DNA of 64,000 nt from a virus, in the IMG/VR virus record IMGVR_UViG_3300034101_001153, positions 1 through 64,000 of that record; one strand, given 5' to 3'. The notes under the pieces are model-generated. The model was not told the DNA's origin, ran no database searches, and was given only the letters and a program-made list of their open reading frames with translations. The position numbers and the translations under genes were made by a program. Shown here piece after piece: positions 23,404-31,025 of this stretch. Numbering within the stretch: position 1 is the first letter of the stretch; the number at the start of each line of letters is the position of its first letter.

Positions 23404-24397
23404 TGATGCACATATCTTCCACTAGATCTTGAAACGAACGCTTGGGAATCCAGCCAAGTTTTTGTCTCGCTTTTGTTGAGTCGCCAAGTAGTGACTCTAC
23501 CTCAGACAGCCTATAGTACTTTGGATTGATCTTAATTATCTCTTTGCCACTCACAGTATCTATACCAACTTCATTATCGCCAGTTCCAGTCCACTCTATT
23601 TTCATATTAAAGTATGGAGCGGAGGCATTGATAAAATCTCTGACAGAATATTGTTTCCCTGTAGCAATTACATAATCATCTGGACTATCTTGTTGTAGCA
23701 TTAGCCACATAGCCTCAACGAAATCTTTGGCATGGCCCCAGTCTCTTAAGGCATTAAGGTTTCCTAATTCTATTGCCCGATTCGAACCATTCTTAATATC
23801 ATTTAACCCAAGAACAATTTTCTTTGTTACAAATGTTTCTCCCCGTCGCGGAGACTCATGATTAAATAGAATTCCATTACAGCCATATATGTTATACGCT
23901 TCACGATAGTTAACTGTTATCCAATGAGAGTATAATTTAGCAACACCATATGGTGATCTTGGATAAAAAGGAGTAGTCTCTTTTTGTGGCACTTCCTGCA
24001 CCATTCCAAACATTTCAGATGTGCCAGCCTGATAAAATCTAATATCATTATTAGTTTGTCTTATAGCCTCTAATACTCTTAGAGTTCCAATGGCATCAGC
24101 ATTGGCGGTATACTCTGGTGTCTCAAAAGAAACCTGAACATGTGACTGTGCCCCTAGATTATATACTTCATCTGGACGTATTTCATTAATCAATGAAATG
24201 ATATTGCTTGTATCAGTAAGATCACCGAATCTTAAATGAAATTTTGGATGATCAAAAATGTGGTCTACTCTATTGGTATTAATTAAAGAAGACCTACGCT
24301 TAATTCCATAGACTTCATATCCCTTATCTAATAGAAATTCTGCTAAATAAGATCCATCCTGTCCAGTGATTCCAGTAATTAGTGCTGATCTACTCAA
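23393..24397 (-). CDS. gmd: GDP-mannose 4,6-dehydratase
   Basis: 334 residues. [23 protein letters not shown] at the N-terminus contains the NADP loop; RRSS, the GTSEMFG active-site segment with the Glu, YGVAK (Tyr/Lys pair) and [15 protein letters not shown] are the Gmd hallmarks. It makes GDP-4-keto-6-deoxy-D-mannose, the branch point for fucose, colitose and perosamine. First enzyme gene of the island; 11-base overlap with fcl. Confidence 0.93.
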   Translation of the reverse strand: MSRSALITGITGQDGSYLAEFLLDKGYEVYGIKRRSSLINTNRVDHIFDHPKFHLRFGDLTDTSNIISLINEIRPDEVYNLGAQSHVQVSFETPEYTANADAIGTLRVLEAIRQTNNDIRFYQAGTSEMFGMVQEVPQKETTPFYPRSPYGVAKLYSHWITVNYREAYNIYGCNGILFNHESPRRGETFVTKKIVLGLNDIKNGSNRAIELGNLNALRDWGHAKDFVEAMWLMLQQDSPDDYVIATGKQYSVRDFINASAPYFNMKIEWTGTGDNEVGIDTVSGKEIIKINPKYYRLSEVESLLGDSTKARQKLGWIPKRSFQDLVEDMCINGI

Positions 24398-24588
24398 GAA
24401 ACTTTACCTTCCATTATACAATCAAGACAGTAGTGCTTAGACTTGCCCTTGCCATATTTGGAAAGGAGGTGATACCACTCACTTAATTCTGCAATAAGAT
24501 TTGTGCATTCAAAATTAGAACAGTAGTATTCCTGTGGCTGTTTTTTATCCACAGTACTCTTTATTTTAAAGATCCGTTTCAGATTCAT
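24394..24588 (-). CDS. Small zinc-finger protein
   Basis: 64 residues, basic N-terminus, then CSNFEC and CLDC about 25 residues apart, giving a four-Cys site. Overlaps gmd by four bases, so it is co-transcribed with the island. Function unknown. Confidence 0.6.
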   Translation of the reverse strand: MNLKRIFKIKSTVDKKQPQEYYCSNFECTNLIAELSEWYHLLSKYGKGKSKHYCLDCIMEGKVS

Positions 24589-24745
24589 ACTCTATTCCTA
24601 ATTCTCTTACATCAATAAGGTCATCATTATCAAATAATTCTTCTATCGACAGACCATCGTTTTCATATTGTACTAAAGAATATTGATAGAATGCATTAGT
24701 CACTCTACCCCAACATTTCTCTGGAATAATCCAAACTAGGTCCAT
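24566..24745 (-). CDS. Small acidic hypothetical protein
   Basis: 59 residues from ATG 24745 (TAATG overlap) to TAA 24566, ending in an acidic tail. Overlaps the zinc-finger gene by 23 bases. No family recognised. Confidence 0.55.
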   Translation of the reverse strand: MDLVWIIPEKCWGRVTNAFYQYSLVQYENDGLSIEELFDNDDLIDVRELGIEYESETDL

Positions 24746-24993
24746 TATACGCTCCTTGGTGGGTCTCCTTTTGATCCTTCAAAAAAGCACTTATACCCAA
24801 AGTTTTGCACTACTTTTCGCATTTCATGTAAATGCATCATAACACCATATTGTTTCTCATTTGATAAAGACATGACCTGATTCTCGTACACTCTCAAGCC
24901 GACGTAATTTGGATTTTCTACAATATCTATAACAACTCCTGGATACGGAGCCTTCATTTCCTTCAGCATATTAATACATAGTTTATTAATCAT
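24745..24993 (-). CDS. Small hypothetical protein
   Basis: 82 residues. The start at ATG 24993 overlaps the end of the WhiB-like gene by eight bases with GGA upstream; a longer frame back to 25044 lies wholly inside WhiB. Beta strands (GVVIDIV, YVGLRVYE) and a helix are suggested. Function unknown. Confidence 0.6.
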   Translation of the reverse strand: MINKLCINMLKEMKAPYPGVVIDIVENPNYVGLRVYENQVMSLSNEKQYGVMMHLHEMRKVVQNFGYKCFFEGSKGDPPRSV

Positions 24994-25258
24994 TACTGAT
25001 CCTTGACGATATTGATTCCCAAATATCTGTAGATTTATGTGCATTTCTTACATTGTCTACTTTACCATCTATGAGGAATATTCCTCCCCATACCCCCCAA
25101 GATTCTGTAGAAACACCATACTCAAAACATTCTTTAATAACTGGGCAGGCTAAACACATTCTATCTATTTCAATTGATACGTCAATATCGTTTTCATAAT
25201 TATCAAAATAATTTTCAGTATCTACTCCAGCGCACAGTGCATCACTTAGCCATAACAT
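24986..25258 (-). CDS. WhiB-like iron-sulphur transcription regulator
   Basis: 90 residues. Cys9, Cys35, Cys38 and Cys44 give the C-Xn-CxxCxxxxxC arrangement for a 4Fe-4S cluster, followed by the GVWGG turn at residues 55-59. WhiB proteins occur in actinobacteria and their phages, bind the principal sigma factor, and modulate host promoters. The basic C-terminal tail usual for DNA contact is weak here. Overlaps the gene on each side. Confidence 0.85.
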   Translation of the reverse strand: MLWLSDALCAGVDTENYFDNYENDIDVSIEIDRMCLACPVIKECFEYGVSTESWGVWGGIFLIDGKVDNVRNAHKSTDIWESISSRISND

Positions 25259-25472
25259 ATTTAGAAGGAACCTTCCATGTACCAGATTCGGACACTGGCA
25301 CTGTGCGAACTACCAGACCCCATGATCCATTTCTAAATGAACCATTCTTCTTAAAGAATGCATCATCATTCTTTTTCCACTCTACAATAGTCCAACCATT
25401 CCAGTAAAGACTATTATTACTATCAACTACCTTATGTGCTGTATCGTAGTCAATCTCAACTAGGTTACTCAC
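25242..25472 (-). CDS. Small hypothetical protein
   Basis: 76 residues. NSLYWNGWTIVEWKKNDDAFFKKNGSF then WGLVVRTVPVSESGTWKVP suggest a small beta domain; the Trp-rich pattern recurs in actinophage proteins of unknown role. Overlaps the WhiB gene by 17 bases. Confidence 0.6.
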   Translation of the reverse strand: MSNLVEIDYDTAHKVVDSNNSLYWNGWTIVEWKKNDDAFFKKNGSFRNGSWGLVVRTVPVSESGTWKVPSKYVMAK

Positions 25473-25476
25473 AATA

Positions 25477-25830
25477 TTACCCTTCAGAAGTATAAATAAT
25501 TTTCTTAATACCTGACTTATTAATTTCTTTGTAGCATAGTGGGCATGGCCTACTATTTCTTTGTTGCCCTTTTCTGTTCACTCTTGCTACATAAATAGTA
25601 GCACCCCTTACATCGCCAGCCTTCTTAATGGCATCCATCTCCGCATGAACAGAACAATGTGTCTTGATATGTTCAGATGATACCCTAGTGGGATGGTTTC
25701 TCTTCTTGTTAACTCCAGTAGCAAGGACGCGACCACCCTTTACGATCACCGCTCCATGCTTCATCCTGCAAAAAGATTGCTCTGCAAGATATGATGCTAC
25801 TGACAGATATGCTTGGTCGCGCTTAGATAT
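25477..25830 (-). CDS. Cytidine/dCMP deaminase-family protein, probable AUA start
   Basis: The zinc-dependent deaminase core is clear: GAVIVKGG, HAEMDAIKKA (zinc His and catalytic Glu) and PCPLC (two zinc Cys). The first in-frame ATG is at 25764, but the family's N-terminal helix is encoded upstream (DQAYLSVASYLAEQSFCR just before that Met). No ATG, GTG or TTG lies between there and the TAG at 25866. An AAGGAG (25845-25840) is nine bases before ATA at 25830-25828, giving a 117-residue protein starting (I/M)SKRDQAYL. Substrate (dCMP, or another base) unknown. Confidence 0.65.
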   Translation of the reverse strand: MSKRDQAYLSVASYLAEQSFCRMKHGAVIVKGGRVLATGVNKKRNHPTRVSSEHIKTHCSVHAEMDAIKKAGDVRGATIYVARVNRKGQQRNSRPCPLCYKEINKSGIKKIIYTSEG

Positions 25831-25863
25831 TGCGACCTGCTCCTTTGATAGCCACTTTGTCTC

Positions 25864-26232
25864 CTATACCTTATAGACTCTAACGTCAATGTCTTTTACC
25901 GTGGCAACAGAAGCCAGTGGATCAGTATTCTCTACTGGTTCCTTTCTGCCACTAAGCAATAGTACCATGTTGAAGTCGTATTCGTCAAACTTTTCTACCG
26001 CATCTCGTCTAGGAATAATAAAATAACGAGCCTTAATTCCCTTTTGTTTTAGGTATCTTTCGGAACGATTAACAAATTCCGCCGCGTACTGATTAACTTT
26101 ATATCCACCAGTTGAATAAAGATTAATTCTATTATCATCTGGATTTAGACATTCATCGATAGCAACTACGACGGCACGCATAAACGTGGGGTAGTCTTGA
26201 AACTTATCAGTCCCATTAATAACAATATTCAT
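25864..26232 (-). CDS. Hypothetical protein, SLOG/DUF2493-like
   Basis: 122 residues. INGTDKF opening, YSTGGYKVNQYAAEF in the middle, then KARYFIIPRRDAVE suggest a Rossmann-type SLOG domain that senses or handles nucleotide-like ligands. That is a weak structural resemblance only. First gene after a strong promoter with a palindrome at its -10. Confidence 0.5.
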   Translation of the reverse strand: MNIVINGTDKFQDYPTFMRAVVVAIDECLNPDDNRINLYSTGGYKVNQYAAEFVNRSERYLKQKGIKARYFIIPRRDAVEKFDEYDFNMVLLLSGRKEPVENTDPLASVATVKDIDVRVYKV

Positions 26233-26250
26233 TATTCTCCCTAAAATGTT

Positions 26251-26269
26251 TGTTTATATATTATAAACA
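26251..26269 (-). promoter_or_regulatory. Palindromic operator-like site overlapping the -10
   Basis: TGTTTATA-TAT-TATAAACA is a perfect eight-base inverted repeat with a three-base centre. It covers the TATAAT of the promoter at 26260-26289, the expected position of a repressor site. Confidence 0.55.
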
Positions 26270-26289
26270 AGTCAAGGTTCTATTGTCAA
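26260..26289 (-). promoter_or_regulatory. Strong promoter for the 25864-26232 operon
   Basis: On the - strand TTGACA (26289-26284) and TATAAT (26265-26260) are separated by 18 bases; the gene starts 28 bases further on, with GGGAG as SD. It probably drives the deaminase, WhiB and possibly the glycan island. Confidence 0.75.
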
Positions 26290-26293
26290 TAAG

Positions 26294-28969
26294 TTATTTA
26301 GATTCTAGGTGCTGAATTCTAGCGCTGAGTTCATCTATTTTATCCAGTGCCTCTTTTAGTGCGCCAACAATATAAAAAGTAAATGGTTGTTCGGTAAGTC
26401 CTTGAGCAATTATGTTTCCATCTTTATCAACTTCATCCTTTTGTCCAGTTACAGCCTCGGGAATAATTTCCTGAACCTCATCTGCAATAAAACCTTTAAA
26501 CTTCCCAATACCCATTTTTTTATCTTTCCATTCAAACTGTACTGGTCTTAAAGATTTTATTGTATTTATGTAATCTACATCTGCATCAATAATATTTTCT
26601 TTAAGTCTATAGTCTGATGCACTTTGAAGTGTAGGTGCTCCAACAGCAGATGAAACCTGAATATAACCAAGTGGAGTTCCAGCCCTTTCAAAAGAAACTG
26701 CTCTCCATGTAACCGTATAATCATTGTTAGATCCAACAATTAGTGCTGGATTTGTCTGGCTCACAACTGATCTTGTTAATTCTGCTGTGGGTCCGCTGGC
26801 GGATATCGCTTTTATTGAAGTTAGAGAAGTGCCGACCGCTGATGCACTTATTAACATTCCGCCCAAAATATGAACAACAGATGCTGGTGCAGTGGTTCCA
26901 ATTCCAACCCTATTGTTCGCGCCATCTACAAAAAATGTTCCATTATCTATATTTACTTGTGATGCAGTTATAGAAAGTAATCCATTGCCAGGAGTTCCGT
27001 TTCCACCAGAAACCTGTATTCTTACATCATAATCTACGCTGGTGGCACCAGAGTTAAAATCAATAAACGGTGTGCTGGCAACATTATCAATCCTACCGAT
27101 ATTCACATTTCCACCAGCGTCGGTTTGCAAAACAACTCCTCCAGTTGCCTGCCTTACTGTTAGAGATCCGAGTGTTCCTACACTCGTTAAACTAGAATTA
27201 ACAATTCCCGCTGGAAGAGTAGTACCAGTTATAAGAGATGCATTAATTGACGATGCTGTGCCAGCGTGAGTAGCAACATTGGCTGAAGCAACATATCCAG
27301 TTACAAGAGAGCCTGCTATTGAAGACGCAGTAGATGCGTTTCCAGACAGATTACCAAAAATTGTTCCGCCGACCGAAGCGTTATTATTGACTAATAACCC
27401 TCCAGCAACATGAAGAGCAGATGCTGGGGTGGTTGTAAGAATGCCTACCTCATTATTAGCAGAGTCTACAAATAGTGTTCCTCCATCAACACTCAGACCT
27501 GCCTCAATAAGTACCCCAGAAGTTCCAGCAACGTGAAGTGCAGATGCTGGTGTAATGGTTTTTATTCCTACCTCGTTATTGGTAGCATCGACAAATAAAG
27601 TACCAGAGTCTATATTGGTATTTCCACTTACGGTTAATGAAGTCAGTGTGCCAAGACCAGTTAAACTAGAACTGACTATTGCTGCTGGCAGAGTTGTACC
27701 AGTAATCAATGAGGAATTGATGCTTGAGGCCGTCCCAGCATGTGACGCTATGGTGGCAGATGCAACAGTTCCAGTTACTAGAGATCCGGCAATGGAAGAT
27801 GCAGTGTTAGCATGGTTGGCGATAACTGCACTAGATGATATGGTGGCAGATGCAGATCTTCCAGATATTGTATTTGTAACTGTAAGATTAGTTAATGTTC
27901 CAACACTAGTTAATGATGATGTAACTACATTTGATGCAAGAGTTGTTCCAGTCAAGAGAGAGGCATTTATGGCAGAAGCAGTATTTGCATGAGATGCATT
28001 TGACACTGTTCCAGTAACTAGTGACCCAGCAATTGACGATGCTGTACCAGCGTGAGTAGCGACAGTAGCAGAAGCAACATATCCTGTAACTAATGAGCCA
28101 GCGATAGAAGACGCTGTGCCAGAATGTGTGGCTACATTTGCGGAGGCTGCGCGGCCATCGATAGTATTAGTTACAGTAAGATTTGTAAGGTTTGCACTGG
28201 ATGAATTAAACCATAGTGACGAAGATGTATTATAAACTAGTATGTTATTATTGGCTGGTGCAGACGCAGACACATTATGAAGTTCATCTAGTTCCAGCCC
28301 GTTTTGAATCTTAATAAATATCTGACCAGCGTGAGCACTCTGTTTTATAGAATATCCAATAAACACCAAATGATGTGGCGCATACAGTTTATTTGTAGTC
28401 ATCTGACCTGGAGTAGTGGATAGCCACAAAGCAGAGCCTTCTGCAAAAGAGGCGGTGTTTACGTTTCTAAGTATGCCAGAGGTACAAACGAATCCTTCCG
28501 ATCCGCTAGGAATATCTTCTGCTACCACACCAAGAGTCTTGCTAGATTCACCCTCTGCACTCGCAGATGCCTTATTTATTGTTGGTCGCTGGCCCTGAGC
28601 ACCAGTAATATAAACTACAGTTCCCTTGGTTAATGTAGAGGCAGTTCCGTTGTAACAAAGTGCAACTTCTTCCTGTCCTATGTTTAGGAATATGTTGCCA
28701 CCGCCAAGACCAAAAGATAGCGTTCCCTCACCCGGAGACCATTGAAGTCGTGCAACAGATGCGGCAGAAGATGGATTAGTGGAAAAATCAATGTGGTCGG
28801 CATCAAGACCATATGATGCTGTCACATTGTGTACGCTATTCCACTGAGAGTTAAAATAAAGTCTCATCACATTGGATGCAGTATTGAAATAAACATTTCC
28901 AATGGATGCCGATGAGGGGTCTGTTGCCGCACTGAACAGTCCTATGGGCGTAAGAAAACTCTTAGACAT
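26294..28969 (-). CDS. Tail fibre protein with repeats and C-terminal S74 chaperone
   Basis: 891 residues. The N-terminus (SFLTPIGLFSAATDPSSASIGNVYFN) is like that of the upstream fibre gene. The middle has many Ala/Ser/Thr-rich repeats of the type GTASSIAGSLVTG and SLTSVGTLTNLTV, as in trimeric beta-helical fibres. The last ~105 residues, from SDYRLKENI, are a peptidase S74 intramolecular chaperone, which trimerises the fibre and then cuts itself off. It would be the tip-proximal receptor-binding part of the virion. Confidence 0.85.
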   Translation of the reverse strand: MSKSFLTPIGLFSAATDPSSASIGNVYFNTASNVMRLYFNSQWNSVHNVTASYGLDADHIDFSTNPSSAASVARLQWSPGEGTLSFGLGGGNIFLNIGQEEVALCYNGTASTLTKGTVVYITGAQGQRPTINKASASAEGESSKTLGVVAEDIPSGSEGFVCTSGILRNVNTASFAEGSALWLSTTPGQMTTNKLYAPHHLVFIGYSIKQSAHAGQIFIKIQNGLELDELHNVSASAPANNNILVYNTSSSLWFNSSSANLTNLTVTNTIDGRAASANVATHSGTASSIAGSLVTGYVASATVATHAGTASSIAGSLVTGTVSNASHANTASAINASLLTGTTLASNVVTSSLTSVGTLTNLTVTNTISGRSASATISSSAVIANHANTASSIAGSLVTGTVASATIASHAGTASSINSSLITGTTLPAAIVSSSLTGLGTLTSLTVSGNTNIDSGTLFVDATNNEVGIKTITPASALHVAGTSGVLIEAGLSVDGGTLFVDSANNEVGILTTTPASALHVAGGLLVNNNASVGGTIFGNLSGNASTASSIAGSLVTGYVASANVATHAGTASSINASLITGTTLPAGIVNSSLTSVGTLGSLTVRQATGGVVLQTDAGGNVNIGRIDNVASTPFIDFNSGATSVDYDVRIQVSGGNGTPGNGLLSITASQVNIDNGTFFVDGANNRVGIGTTAPASVVHILGGMLISASAVGTSLTSIKAISASGPTAELTRSVVSQTNPALIVGSNNDYTVTWRAVSFERAGTPLGYIQVSSAVGAPTLQSASDYRLKENIIDADVDYINTIKSLRPVQFEWKDKKMGIGKFKGFIADEVQEIIPEAVTGQKDEVDKDGNIIAQGLTEQPFTFYIVGALKEALDKIDELSARIQHLESK

Positions 28970-28972
28970 GGG

Positions 28973-30262
28973 CTATCCTGTAATAACTACTCTATAGTCA
29001 ACAGAAGGTGAGGCAGCAAAATTAATAGTTACTGCATTAACCCCGCTTCTTAGAACATCTACCTCTACTGTGTCATAGTTACTGGAGTTTTGATAAACTT
29101 CTACAGTAACATCTCTAGTATTTAAATTGTGTGTAAGAGTGTAAGATGTTGCAGCAGATGAACTGATTGTTGCTGCATACTTTCTTGCAATTTGTGCATA
29201 GTTAGTTCCATCATTTGTAAGTGTCCATAGATCACTGGTTTCATTCCATAAAACAGAAACATTTAGTGATGTACCGCGCTCAACTTCAAGTCCTGCATCA
29301 AGTGAGGGGGCCGTGGTGACGTTAGAATTAAGAACAATGATATTGTCTTCAACAATAAGTTGTTGTGTATCAAGTGTTGTTACAGATCCTGACACAGTAA
29401 GGTTGCCAGATACAATAAGGTTGTTATTTACCGTTGTGTTGCCTGTTCCAGCACCAATGCCTATGGTTGTGGCTGCACCACCAATATTCAATGTAGTTGC
29501 ATTGGTATTGAAAAGTGTTGCAGTGCCAGTAGAAGTCGTTGTCAGATCTCCACCATTTACGGCAGCATCCCCTGTAATGGTAATTGCAGCAAATGTTGGT
29601 GAGTCTGATGTGGCTACTGGCTGTCCAATGGATATTACTGGTGTCCATCCCTCGCCAGGAGTTCCTGTAATGCTTACACCAGTAGATGCTGTTACCCCAG
29701 CAACATAATTTCCAGTTGTATCTGTACCAAGAGCAACAGAATTAGTAGCAACTCCAGCAGCAATTGTGGCACTGGAAGAATTACCTAGAAGATTGCCATA
29801 GACATTTCTTACATAAATATCTCCACTAGAATCTCTTGCGACAACTGTTGAAACTGTGCTTGCTGTAGCCGCATTAACAGCGAACTCTGGTGCCCATCCC
29901 TCACCAGGGGTTCCAGTAATTAAAATATAGTTTCCTTGACCAACACTGGCTACATAGTTTCCTGTGGTATCTGTACCAAGGGCCACAGAGTTGGCGGCAA
30001 TGGTTGTAGCAATAGAAATAACGTTATTGACAACGGAGCCGCTTCCAGTTACATCTCCAGTTAGGGCTACAGCATTAGCAGCAGCGCCACCAGTGGAAAG
30101 ATTTTGCCAAGTAGACCCATCGTAAACTCTTAGATATCCGCTACCATCATTAAAATAAATTCTACCTGCTATGCCAGATGGGTCGGCAGAGGCGTTCTGA
30201 ATGACAGCATTCTGCAACTCATTAGTGCTAAGATCAAGATCTACCAGGAATCTTTTGGCCAA
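28973..30262 (-). CDS. Fibre-like virion protein
   Basis: 429 residues. The first 60 residues (STNELQNAVIQNASADPSG...GRIYFNDGSGYLRVYDGSTW) are a fibre N-terminal module seen in phages of aquatic bacteria. The rest is Thr/Ala/Gly-rich with repeated VALGTDTTGNYVA and ITGTPGEGW units, and ends in a compact beta domain. No S74 domain here. Followed three bases on by the S74 fibre gene, so the two may form one fibre. Confidence 0.75.
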   Translation of the reverse strand: MAKRFLVDLDLSTNELQNAVIQNASADPSGIAGRIYFNDGSGYLRVYDGSTWQNLSTGGAAANAVALTGDVTGSGSVVNNVISIATTIAANSVALGTDTTGNYVASVGQGNYILITGTPGEGWAPEFAVNAATASTVSTVVARDSSGDIYVRNVYGNLLGNSSSATIAAGVATNSVALGTDTTGNYVAGVTASTGVSITGTPGEGWTPVISIGQPVATSDSPTFAAITITGDAAVNGGDLTTTSTGTATLFNTNATTLNIGGAATTIGIGAGTGNTTVNNNLIVSGNLTVSGSVTTLDTQQLIVEDNIIVLNSNVTTAPSLDAGLEVERGTSLNVSVLWNETSDLWTLTNDGTNYAQIARKYAATISSSAATSYTLTHNLNTRDVTVEVYQNSSNYDTVEVDVLRSGVNAVTINFAASPSVDYRVVITG

Positions 30263-30313
30263 TGGATTCCACTCCCTATAAAGAAATTAAGTGCTATGAA
30301 AATTATAGCATAA

Positions 30314-30790
30314 TTAGTTAGTAAACCTACCGCCCCAGAAGTCTCTCTTCATGACATTATAGTTTACATAACCATCTGGAATTGCTGCAAGACGACACTT
30401 GCCATTTTCTTCTACCTGGAATGCTATGATGTGGCAGACACCATTTCCTTCGAAGTGTGAACAGTTTCCACACTTGACGCCAATTGCTGCCTCTGGATTT
30501 CTCTCAGGTGGGTCATATCCTGCCCAGATCCCACTACCATCTTCATCAAACTTGCCATATTTTTCAGCAATTGCCATCATTGCATCGTGAAATTCTTTTT
30601 CGTCTGGTGTAAGTTGTTCGTAAAGCATTCCGCTATCGTCCTTCTTCATGTTAGATTCGGCGGCGTAGAGGGCACGCTGTTGCTCAATTGCTGCTCTGCG
30701 TGATGAGTGTGTTCCGCGAACAGTCCCATCTGGACCAACAACTGAATATCCAGACTTACCTCTATAGTTTCTTCTAATATCATATGGCAT
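30314..30790 (-). CDS. Conserved phage protein with Cys cluster
   Basis: 158 residues. Basic N-terminus with GYSVVGPDGTVRGTHSSRRAAIEQQRAL, an acidic middle, then CGNCSHFEGNGVC and a later C in NGKCRL: four Cys that could hold zinc or an iron-sulphur cluster, as in the high-potential iron protein-like modules seen near phage structural genes. Function unknown. Just downstream of the tmRNA gene. Confidence 0.6.
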   Translation of the reverse strand: MPYDIRRNYRGKSGYSVVGPDGTVRGTHSSRRAAIEQQRALYAAESNMKKDDSGMLYEQLTPDEKEFHDAMMAIAEKYGKFDEDGSGIWAGYDPPERNPEAAIGVKCGNCSHFEGNGVCHIIAFQVEENGKCRLAAIPDGYVNYNVMKRDFWGGRFTN

Positions 30791-30802
30791 GTTTTCCTCC
30801 AG

Positions 30803-31025
30803 TGGAGCAAGCGAGAATCGAACTCGCGTGCCTCTAACTTATTTATAGCCCTAACTTTTATTACTATTTTTATATTGTACTATAAATACAATCTTCTGTT
30901 CCCACGCGATTGCTGCGCGGCACTAACTATGCTGCTAGTGCGAATGCGTTTTGATTGTTGTTATTTATTTATTTTGTTAGTTTTTTGCGGCTAGAAACTT
31001 GCTAGGGTCGAAACCTTTTTGCCCC
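30803..31025 (-). ncRNA. ssrA: tmRNA (transfer-messenger RNA)
   Basis: 223 bases. The 5' end GGGGCAA pairs with 3' TTGCTCC, leaving A as discriminator; the third pair is G-U, the alanine identity signal. The D-loop-like GGTTTCGACC, a T arm GCGAG-TTCGATT-CTCGC and the GCCGCAAAAAACTA segment before the tag all match bacterial ssrA. The tag frame ends NNNNQNAFALAA then TAG (30929-30927); the Streptomyces tag also ends AFALAA. The resume codon is not obvious: the frame opens after a TAA at 30971-30969, so the first codon is ATA or AAT. The first 49 bases overlap the end of the glycosyltransferase gene. CCA is not encoded. Confidence 0.92.

Noticed and set aside
24545-24553. TTATCCACA inside a small gene as an origin signal
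   Set aside because: A single copy within coding sequence with no AT-rich or repeat context.
27042-27992. Open + strand frames inside the S74 fibre gene
   Set aside because: They arise from the Ala/Thr/Ser-rich repeats read in reverse; no SD and hydrophobic low-complexity products.
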